DNA of 64,000 bases, taken from a virus. The notes beneath the pieces were generated by a model. The model was not told the origin of the DNA, made no database searches, and saw only the letters and a list, made by a program, of their open reading frames with translations. The stretch spans positions 1 through 64,000 of the IMG/VR virus record IMGVR_UViG_3300020450_000018, one strand, 5' to 3'. How positions within the stretch are numbered: position 1 is the first letter of the stretch; every line of letters begins with the position of its first letter. Below, piece after piece: positions 32,964 through 43,200 of this stretch. A program made the position numbers and the translations under genes.

Positions 32964-35900
32964 TTACTTGATCTCCTGAACTAGTACGGTAAAGTTAATA
33001 ACATCAGAAGTTGCATGATCATTTGTCAAAGTTAAAGTGATCCTTGGTTCTGTGGAGGCAGTAAAATCAAATGTTGCTGTATACTGATCATCAGAAGTAT
33101 TCAAGGAGGCATACTCATTGTGGAAAATATCCGTTCCATTATCTATAACTGCATATTCAGACATAGATCTTTTTCCAGAACTAGATTTAGAAACTACAGT
33201 TACCTTACATCCTTTAGAATTTCCACTTGGATAAAGGATGACAGCAGATGATTCTAAACCACCCTTATCTAGTGCAAAAGTAGAGGATTTAATTTTGTAA
33301 TCTGCTAGCTCAAACTCTTTGAGGTCACCGTCAAGTATTTTAACACCATTAAAACTACCACTACCAAATGTAGTATTAAGATAGACATCACCTTGATTAT
33401 CTAATCTCAATACAGGATCCACATTCAAACCACTAGACAATCCTAAATCTAGATATTGTTTAGATGTATGAACAAATGTTCTAGACGTATCACTATTATC
33501 AATAGTGGTATCGTTAGAATTTAATGTAAAGACCTCTGTTTCAATCGCTAAATTATTTCCACCAGAAGTTGTAACGGTATCAACACCAGTAAAATCTAAT
33601 GCTGTCTCAGTTAATTGGATTGTATTGACATTGTTATTGTAGAAATATAATATATTTTCATTTGCTGCAGGAGAACTCTCAGGAATAATGTATGTGTTTC
33701 CATCAACATCCCTAACTCCACCAAGAGATGACCAGTTTGTTCCACTGTAACCTTCAAATTGTTGAATCTCTGTGTTAAATCTAATTGATCCAGCACCAGG
33801 TAAGGCGATTGATTTTTGATTATTATTACCAGCAGGAATTCTAAAATGAGTTACCGAATCAACAATAACTTGTTTTCCAGCATTTGGTTGAATAATTAAA
33901 TCTTGAACTTGTGTAGATATTTTATTGTCATCAAGTTTAAGTTCTTGACCAATAATTAAAGGACAGTTTTTAAAAGGACCTATTTGAACTTCTTCTGCAT
34001 TATTAAATGTGATTGGAGCTACTGCAAGTTGAGACCAAGTTAGTTCAGCAGTTCCATTGTTTAATGCTCCACTAGTATGTGTTGGTTCACTTCCAACTGA
34101 TGCTGTAGTACCACTTGATGTTACTTCATATAAATTATTTCTATACTTAACATATTGTCCAGTTGTTACAGGAGTGTTTGCTGCCCAAACTGTAAATGAT
34201 GGTATACCTAATTTTACAGAGGATAATTCTTTTACGCCATGAAATTCAAAAGATGATGGTGTAAATCTAACTGTGTTAACAGAATCATTATAGAACCATA
34301 ATGTATTGTCATTTGCACCAGCTGTTAGTTCTGCTAAAATATAAGTATTGCCATCAATATCACGAACACCACCAAGAGAAGACCATGAGGTTGTTGCAGA
34401 ATTATATCCTTCATATTGTCCATTATCTGTATTGAATCTGATCGCACCATCCTCTACCAATCCCGCGCCTGGTCTATCTAATGTAGTTCCTTTTGGAATA
34501 ATTAAAGAGGTCAATCCCTCAACTTTAGCAACTCTATTAGTTGCAGGAGCAAATACAAGATCACTAGTTCCTAATGATTTTATTTTACCAGTATCTTCAA
34601 TTGATACTAAATCATTTACGTTAATTTTATTAGTAGTTTTTATCTCTCCATTTGTATTAACATCTCCAGTAATTTTATTGACAGTAATTGATCCTATTGT
34701 CAAGTTGGAATCAACAGTAACTGATGTTGCTGCAATATTTAAGTTGGTTGAGTTAATTTCAGTGTCTACAGTTAAGATATTTGTAGAAACTGTCTGACTA
34801 GCATTTACTGTACCAACAGTTAGAGAAGATAAAGTTGCAGATGTTCCTGTAAAACTAGTTGAAGTAAAATCACCAGTGAAAACATTTGTCTTAATTGGTT
34901 CTGTCTCTAAAACACCATTAACAGTTAATGTAAATCCAGATCCAAAAGTTTTTGGGTTATTTGGATCTATTGTAATTGTAGCTTCATTATCATCCTCACT
35001 TCCCATATCTGGGTGAACCTCACAATAGTAATATAATGTTGATGGTGTTGATGAAGTTACAGATAAAGTAACATTTGTAGAACTAGTTACTACACCGTCA
35101 GTGTATGGAGCTCCAGTAAATTTAACATCTGATGTTCCTGAGGTATCTACGGGTTTTGATAAGGTAATTGTGTTACCATTGATGGATTGAACCTCAACTC
35201 CGAATGGTAATCCTCCTGTACCACCTGACTCAAGACTAACAAGCATTCCTACTAGAATACCAGTATTAGAAGCAACTGTAATTTGATTGCTATCTGCTGT
35301 TAGAGTAATATTTGATTTGGTTACTGTATTGTGTATACCATCTGGATGAATGGATAACTTAAATGGATGACCACTGTTTGAACCATCAGATATATTAAAA
35401 CTATATTTACTACCAACATAAAATGTTAGATCTGGAGTTAGTGCTTGCCCACTTCCAGTATCAAGAAAATATTTATTTTTATTATTGACAGTATTTGTAG
35501 TATATGGAACTGTAGGTGCAGCACTTCTTACTAGAGTGTCACCATTTGAAATTCCTGCTGGTTCTGTAATTAAGTAAGAAAGATTACCACCAGATTCAAC
35601 AACTTTATAAATGCCAACCGCTAAACCACCAGCAGATACTGTATCAATGGTTAGTGTAATATTATCAGCAGGAGAAGATCCACCTACTAAATTACCTGCA
35701 ATTGTAATCGCATCAGCTGCTGTATAGAAAGCACCACCTAAGTTAACAGTAACACCAACAATTGCTCCATCAAAACCTCTTGATACATCAAATGTGACAC
35801 CAGATCCCGTTCCACCAGTTCCAGCTACTGCTGTATATGTGTTGTTTGCCTCTCCAGCAATAGTTGTCTCAACTGTTACTGATAGAGTTTCAGCTACCCC

Positions 35901-37007
35901 ACCAGGCGTTTGTACAGTATCAGATGTAGTAAATGTTCCAGCAGATATAGCACCAGTAAAAGTAATTACAGAAACTGGATTAACATAGTTTACAATATTA
36001 ACTGGTTGAGTTAAATCACCAGGATTTACACTTAAGATATCATTTGGAGCGTAACCAATTCCAGAATTGTTTATTGTAACTGCTGTAATAAATCCAATAC
36101 TTCCTATAGTAAAAGAAAAATTAGAACCAGTATTATAACCATCAAAATTTGGATCTACTCCTAATACATCACCTGTTGTGTAACCAGATCCAGCAGAAAA
36201 TATAGTGCAATCGGTAATTACGCCAGGAAAAGTAGTTACAGTTACAGCAAAATTAGAACCAGAACCAACACCATCAAAAGCAGGATCTACTGATAATACA
36301 TCTCCGTTCGTATATCCAGTACCAGTGCTAGACAATGTTACTGCAGTGATCTCTCCATTACCAACAGAAAATCCTACTTCTGCTCCGTTTCCAGTACCAC
36401 CCGTCAGAGGAATATTACTATAAAAACCATCAGCGTAACCGCTACCACCATCAGTCAACTCAATTTCGGTATCATCAACTGTGATTGAAACTTCTAAACC
36501 AGAACCAGTTCCACCTGTTAAGGAAACACCATTGTATTGACCAGGATAATATCCAGAACCACCATTTGTAAGAGTTCCCTCAGCTCCAGTTACTGTAATA
36601 TCTCCTGTGCCAAGTTGACCAGAACCACCTGTGAAAGGAATGTCATTATAAGAACCTGCATCATAATTTTGACCAGCGTCAGTAATTGTAATTTGAGAAG
36701 ATGTTAATTCTTTTTTTACTAACTTGTAATCGTTATACCACTTACCTCCATCAAGAGTTAAATCTAATATATTTTTTTCTCCAGATACAAATCCTAGTGT
36801 ACCCAAACTAGGTCTGTAAATACCTAATTTTGTATCATTGACAAATCCTAATGATGGAGTAACTCGTGTACCATCACCAAGTTTTAAATTACCTGTGGAA
36901 AGATCACTTCCTCCTTGAGAAATGTTAAAAATTTGATCACCAATCTGGTTGATCTTTTGCCTCTGACGTTCAAAGGTATCAGTTTTTGCGACATTAATTG
37001 CTGGCAT
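32964..37007 (-). CDS. Fibre-like virion structural protein (1347 aa)
   Basis: 1347 residues, starting MPAINVAKTDTFERQRQKIN. Residues about 105-345 hold at least six Gly-rich repeats (LTDGGSGYADGFYSNIPLTG, LSSTGTGYTNGDVLSVDPAF). Two copies of a fibre module occur near 855-905 and 1072-1125, each with GGVRDIDGNTYI or GGVRDVDGNTYI followed by a FYNDSVNTV-like strand. The middle (540-700) contains a cupredoxin-like pattern with YYCEVHPDMGS near 660. It probably belongs to baseplate-linked fibres. Its start lies inside the end of the small upstream gene (14-base overlap). Confidence 0.85.
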   Translation of the reverse strand: MPAINVAKTDTFERQRQKINQIGDQIFNISQGGSDLSTGNLKLGDGTRVTPSLGFVNDTKLGIYRPSLGTLGFVSGEKNILDLTLDGGKWYNDYKLVKKELTSSQITITDAGQNYDAGSYNDIPFTGGSGQLGTGDITVTGAEGTLTNGGSGYYPGQYNGVSLTGGTGSGLEVSITVDDTEIELTDGGSGYADGFYSNIPLTGGTGNGAEVGFSVGNGEITAVTLSSTGTGYTNGDVLSVDPAFDGVGSGSNFAVTVTTFPGVITDCTIFSAGSGYTTGDVLGVDPNFDGYNTGSNFSFTIGSIGFITAVTINNSGIGYAPNDILSVNPGDLTQPVNIVNYVNPVSVITFTGAISAGTFTTSDTVQTPGGVAETLSVTVETTIAGEANNTYTAVAGTGGTGSGVTFDVSRGFDGAIVGVTVNLGGAFYTAADAITIAGNLVGGSSPADNITLTIDTVSAGGLAVGIYKVVESGGNLSYLITEPAGISNGDTLVRSAAPTVPYTTNTVNNKNKYFLDTGSGQALTPDLTFYVGSKYSFNISDGSNSGHPFKLSIHPDGIHNTVTKSNITLTADSNQITVASNTGILVGMLVSLESGGTGGLPFGVEVQSINGNTITLSKPVDTSGTSDVKFTGAPYTDGVVTSSTNVTLSVTSSTPSTLYYYCEVHPDMGSEDDNEATITIDPNNPKTFGSGFTLTVNGVLETEPIKTNVFTGDFTSTSFTGTSATLSSLTVGTVNASQTVSTNILTVDTEINSTNLNIAATSVTVDSNLTIGSITVNKITGDVNTNGEIKTTNKINVNDLVSIEDTGKIKSLGTSDLVFAPATNRVAKVEGLTSLIIPKGTTLDRPGAGLVEDGAIRFNTDNGQYEGYNSATTSWSSLGGVRDIDGNTYILAELTAGANDNTLWFYNDSVNTVRFTPSSFEFHGVKELSSVKLGIPSFTVWAANTPVTTGQYVKYRNNLYEVTSSGTTASVGSEPTHTSGALNNGTAELTWSQLAVAPITFNNAEEVQIGPFKNCPLIIGQELKLDDNKISTQVQDLIIQPNAGKQVIVDSVTHFRIPAGNNNQKSIALPGAGSIRFNTEIQQFEGYSGTNWSSLGGVRDVDGNTYIIPESSPAANENILYFYNNNVNTIQLTETALDFTGVDTVTTSGGNNLAIETEVFTLNSNDTTIDNSDTSRTFVHTSKQYLDLGLSSGLNVDPVLRLDNQGDVYLNTTFGSGSFNGVKILDGDLKEFELADYKIKSSTFALDKGGLESSAVILYPSGNSKGCKVTVVSKSSSGKRSMSEYAVIDNGTDIFHNEYASLNTSDDQYTATFDFTASTEPRITLTLTNDHATSDVINFTVLVQEIK

Positions 37008-37200
37008 TTTTAATTAACTCTCTAAGTAAAAATTTGATCTCAGAAACTTCATTCTTCAACATATTTATGTCGTCCAACGCGGAACCAAGCTGTTTTGACT
37101 TACGTCTTGCAGCTATTGCAGAATCGTCTAGATTGATTATGGCACCAGTGTTTTTGTCTCTTACAAGACCATCATGCCCTTCAACTTTAATAAAGTCCAT
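36994..37200 (-). CDS. Small conserved protein with C-terminal coiled coil
   Basis: 68 residues. MDFIKVEGHDGLVRDKNTGA is the N-terminus, then IINLDDSAIAARRKSKQLGS, and then a heptad helix (NMLKNEVSEIKFLLRELIKN). This arrangement (KVEGHxxLVRDxxTGAIIN) is repeatedly found in T4-like cyanophages upstream of fibre genes. A role in virion assembly is inferred only. It lies 8 bases after the 2698-residue gene and overlaps the next start by 14 bases, so the three are one unit. Confidence 0.85.
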   Translation of the reverse strand: MDFIKVEGHDGLVRDKNTGAIINLDDSAIAARRKSKQLGSALDDINMLKNEVSEIKFLLRELIKNASN

Positions 37201-37208
37201 ACGCGGAA

Positions 37209-40200
37209 TTAGAATGCAGCGACTGCACGAATATCTTGAATCTTAGGAACGAATGAAGGATCAACACCAAGCATTACAATTTTGATTGCAAATGATGAAT
37301 ATTCCTCAATATCAGATACACTATATTTCAAATCCTGATAAGAAGATTGTTTCTCAACAACACTTGAAATAGAATTTTCTGTGGTTGCTAATTCTAATGT
37401 ATCGGGTTCTCCATTTTCATTAAACAATACCCAATCAATATCCTCAAAGTTTTCTTGACTAGATGCTTTTTTAAATTTGTATAGAACTTGAATATTAGCA
37501 ATGTCTTTAACATTTGCCATTAAGTGCACATCAATAGCAGTTGCTGGATTGCTAATAACAATTTCCTTAGTTACATACTTAGCTATTGCAGAACCATTCT
37601 TAGAAGTATTCTCAGGAACAAAATCAATACCATTAGTGTAAGTAATTTTACCTACCTCTAAATAGTTTGCCTCCTCGTCTGGTTGATTAGGATATTTGAT
37701 AAAGTCTCCTACACGGAAGATGTCTGCAATTTGATCACCAACAACAGCATTTCTATTGTATAAAACATTATCAATAATTCTATCTGTATAATTATCATTG
37801 ATCGGATTTACATCTACCCTAGCAGTTAATTCTTGAGTTTGACTATTCCAGATAACTGCCTTACCAGTGATAGTATTGTCATATGTCTCAAGAATCACAG
37901 AGGGATTTCTTGCTACAATAGTTGCACCGTCATCAATAGATGCAAATACCTGTGATGGATTAGAATCAACAGTAACATTTGTTAATTGAGATTGATTACC
38001 TAAAGAAACAACTTCTCCTTTCTGGAAGAACTGACTTGTCTTAACCCTAACATATACAACTTGACCATTAACTCTAGCAATAGTTCCAGTTGTCTTAGAT
38101 GTTTGTCCCTCAATTGTTTGGTTAGCTTGTAGTTCAGTTCCTGCATTACCAGCAAGTTCAAACTGATATACTGGGAAGAATTCAATTATTTGATCTCTCC
38201 TACCAAACCTATTCTCTTCTCCTTTTGCATTTTCTATTCTATTGCTTACAGTCTTAACAGATGCACTGGAGAGATCAATGATTGGAGATAAGTTACTAGA
38301 AGTAGAAGATAGTTGCATCTTGTAAGTTAGAGATCTTTGTAAACTATTCAAAGTCTCATTGATCTCAGATGCAATCATCTTTTGATTTGTGAAGTAATGT
38401 GGTTCATTCAAGAATGTTCTTTCATATTCTGCCTGTGAATATGAAGTATAATTTGTTGTAGAAGAATCCACAGGAACTACGTTTGTAGTTTGTACAGAAA
38501 CATCAAGAGAGGTTCCTGTAAATGTTAGATAATGAATTTGTGGGTATAAAGTTTCAAACTTTCTATTGTGACTTGCATACACAGAAGTACCACCACCAAC
38601 AGAGTTTCCTGCAGCTTGAGATGGAAAAAGAATATTATAAGAATCAACACCAGAGTTGGTTACCTTAAATAGATTACTGTTAATAGTAGATGCAGTAATA
38701 CCACCAGTCTCAACAGCGGTTCTATAGAAAACATAAGATTTACCACTATCTTCAAAACCATTATCTCTATGATTTACTTTGATAACAGCGTTATTATTTT
38801 TAAATAGACTAGATGTAGAGGCAGAATTAGAACTTGCATTTGTTTCTATAGGATTTGCATCTAGGAGTTCATATCCAAGATCAACATTTTTAAGAAGAAG
38901 TTCTGCTGGTCTAGATGTATTAAATTCTGCACGATATAATATGAATTTAAGATCTTCAAATATATCCTCAGTCCAACTCTCAGTGTTTTGTGATCGGTAA
39001 ACCGAACCTAATGATGGTTGGGTGGTGATGACCGTACTTGTTGCTATATCGGTTTCTCCTAATTTAGATACCCAAAGTTCATAATCAGTGGAGTCTGTTT
39101 CTACCACCAATGCATATTCAGTGTCGTTCTGTAAGTATACAGGATAATCAAATGCAAAGTGTGTAGGTGTTGTAGAATTTGTTATTTCACCAGCATCAAC
39201 TGCTACTCCCATTCTAACTGATGGAGTATCAATCTCAATAAATGTTTGAATTTCACATCCACCAGCTCCATTTCCTACACCTTTTACAACCACAGATGGT
39301 GCCTCTGTATATCCAAAACCAGATAGTGATATCTCAGCATTATAAATCTGACCACCAGAAACTTCTATACTTGCTGTAGCAGTAGATCCGCCAGGTAATT
39401 GTGGACTCTCAACTGTAAGAATAGCACTGTCATAATTTTGACCAGTGTTGGTAATTCTCATTCTAGAAACTTTACCACTATCTTTTGCGATAGAAAGAAC
39501 TAAGTCAGTATTGTTTAATGCATTTGCTTCTGTAACAGATGGGATAATTAAATCCTCATTTTGCACAAAAGATTTACCATTATGATTGCTAAGAACAATT
39601 GTGTATACTTGCTCATTTGTAAGACTAAATTTACCAGATGCAGTAGCGACTAGTTTTACATTATTTTTATCAAAAATTTCAAGAATAGGACCTGATGCAG
39701 CAGAAGATGCACCTGTTACGTTCTCACCTACAAATACGGATACGTTACCACTAGCAAAACATTTTAAGAAGGTATTTGGAGATAGAGTTTTTTCAGAACC
39801 AGGCACAATATTTTTAGCTGGTTTTTCTGCATCTACATTAGAAATGTAAGTTTTAATTGGGATGTTAGTACTCTTCTTATTAAAATAAAGATCAACACCA
39901 GTTACAAAACATCCACCATCTAAATTCTCTACCTTAAATGTTTGTGCAAGAGGATTAGGTCTTACAGGATTGTCAGTATTACTTTCAATTAATTGAATAC
40001 CCTCGTTAGATTTGAAGATAGATGGTTTTGTAGATACGATGCTAGATGGATTTTCTGGGAGAAGACCAGTAGCATAGTATTTAATTTCTGTGTAACTATC
40101 AACTTGATCCTTAGTTTCATTAGTTGCACTAGAGGTGAATCTAAATGTTAATATACCAGAGGTAATTGATACCTCTTCAGCAGAAGTATCATATGGTAAT

Positions 40201-43200
40201 GTGTCCACATCACCAGACCAAGTTGCATTTTCAAGTGGTGGATTTCCTGCTGGTACGACAATCAACCCACTAGCGTTACCATATTCATCTGTGGTAATTT
40301 CACCATTAAATGCAGATAAAGAGTTACCAGCAATACCAGTAAATCTTAGATCAGGATTAACCCAACGACCAATATCTCTTCCTTCTAAGAAGACATATAA
40401 TTTTGTGTTGGGTTTCATTCTCCTAACCACATATCTAACAGGAATACTTCTAGCAAAGAATGCTAATGAAGTTGAGACTAGACTTTCGCCAATACTCTTA
40501 GTTTTAATTCCTTTTCCAACTTCATTATTTTGAGGACTAATATTAGATGTGCTTCCTACAGATGCATTAGTGACAGAAGTTACAGCTTGTTGTGTATTGA
40601 CATTACCTAATGAATTAATTGTAGTAAATGAAGTAGATGTACCTACCCAATTCACAACAAATGAATTGAATAGACTTGAAAAACTCTCTTTTACATTTTC
40701 TTTTGCTAGGAAAATATTGAACAGATCTGTATTAGTATCAACCACCAATGGTTCTTCAGTTTGATCGTACCAATGATCAATAGATGGTGAGATTTCACCA
40801 TCACCAACATACTGTAGAACAACAAATGGATTTGGATTTAAAGTCTTAGATGCAAAATCATTACCTAACAAATTTAAAGGAGAGAAAGGCAAAGTTACCA
40901 TATCTCCAGATTTTTTGTAACCAGAAACTGCTCTCTGATCTTCTCTTACATTAACCTCTTCTAAATTTACAGAATCTTCTTTTGCTTGAGGACGTAGGAC
41001 ACTTTGCTGACTGTCCACTGCACATCTGTAGTCAAGAGATTGTAAGTTACCCACTAAATGTGCTTCAAAATTATCCACAAAGAAACCAGACTTAAATCTA
41101 TCAAGACCAATCTCATCCTTGACTTGCATATTAAGGGCTTGTTGTTCTAAGATGCTAAGTGTAGTATAGTATTCTAATCTCTCAATACGTTTTTCTAGTT
41201 TACCAATATCACGCATTGTATAACGACGATTATCTACTGGTGTAATTCTTACATCTTTTGTTGTTTTAGTAAATGCAGGAATGTATGCATAGAAAAGAGG
41301 TACAGCATCATCAATAGGATCTGGTTTGCTTGGATTGAGAGAAGAGTTACCTTCTTTAACTATAAACTGACCTTTATTATCTAAGAAAATACCATCAATA
41401 CGATCTAAGTATTGTATTTGACTGAAGGAAAATGTAAATTCAAGATTTGAATCAGGAGCTGGTGTGCTTGACAATACAGCACCAGAACCAGCAAAAGATC
41501 CAGCAGTTGTTTCTAGAGAAGCAATGTTGAGGAAACCAGGAATGATAGCATCACTATCTACTTTAGGTCTAAAATCAATTGCATTTTTAAGTTCTAAGTT
41601 TCCATGTACGGAAGAATTGAAAGAAGGAATCTCATCTTCTGGAACTCCTGCTTCATGTAAATAACTGTCTATAGTTACAAAATCACCTTGAGATTGTTCA
41701 AAGTAATCAAATGCAATTAATAATTGTCCAGCTGCAGGTTCAAAACCTGGTTTCAATACGATTCTAGAAACATCGTACAATGTATCTCTTTGACCATTAT
41801 CAAATGTATATCTCGCAGTAACATCAGTTCCAGAAATTAAATTACCAGCTGTGTCTACATCAGGTGCTTGAGAGGATGTTCCTTCGTAGATATATCTCAA
41901 TCTAAAAGCATCAGCATATGATAAAGTCTCTACAATTTCTGTATCAAAATCTTGTCCTCTAAACGGTACAATACGATCACCAGCAGAGGCGATAACAATT
42001 CTCTTATTTCTTACTGCAGTTTTAAGTCTTGGTTTTGCATTAGATACTTCTAATGTAGCAGTCAATTTTAATTTAGGGAATGTACCATTAGTAGGAATAT
42101 TTCCAAAATATGATGATGGCAACTGTAAACTAATACTACCAGATGTAAGACCACTTGCAGTATCAGTGGCAGATGTGATTTCTACAGAATCCTCAGAGAC
42201 AAAAACAATATCACCTTTTACAATGTCAGGTGAATCGCCAGGATCTAAAACTGTAATAATAAAGTTATTTTCACTATAAGCTGCAAATCTTTGTGTACCG
42301 AATGGTAATTGTGCAGCAAATGTAATTGTACCACCACCAGAGGATGCAGTGGTTACAAAATCTCTACGGAAGAAATATTTAATTTTACTATCCTCACCAC
42401 CAGCAGATATTTGAGATACTTGTTTACTACCAGTTGGGAATAATAATGTTCCTGAGTTGGTGTTTTCTACTTTAGGACGTAAACGAACAATACTTGTATT
42501 TGTGACATCGCCAGGCAAAACAGTATCTAGATAGACTCTAGACTTAGAAGATCCCTCTTGTTTTGTGGCAAACTGTACTATTGCACGAACTAAGTTGTTT
42601 GAATCGTCAGAAAATTGCACAAGATCTCCTTGCTGTAATAAGATAGATGCATCAGCACTGAAACTTGTAGACTCAATAAAATTAGATCCTTGTGAACCAA
42701 AAAATGTAAAATTTGTTACTGCTTTTATTTCTGAGTTAACCTGACTATCTACAACAACATCTGCAGAGAAAGAGTTAGAGTTTCCAGAACCATAAGAGCA
42801 ACCAATAGATTTAACATTTTGTGGAGTGTATGTTGTAACTGTATTTCTAAACAGAATAGGTACAACAGCAGCTGCTGAACTAGGAGCAGATGCACCATCA
42901 GGAGATTTTACAGTAACAGCTGGTGGTTGTGCATACTCAATACTTACTGCTCTTCTATTAACAATAGTTGCATTATAAATGTTACCTGCAATAGTCTTAC
43001 CCAAATCAATTTTTGATGCATCAAACTCAAGACCGTTGATTAGTAAAGAACAACCGTCAGCATATCCTAGACCTCTATTTTGTACAACAAAATGTGAGAT
43101 TGTATTATCTTTTGCGATCTTTACAGTATTTCCATCTTCATCTCTAATTGTCTCACCAGATTGGAATTTACCAGATAAAGTCTTAATGAATAAAATTCTT

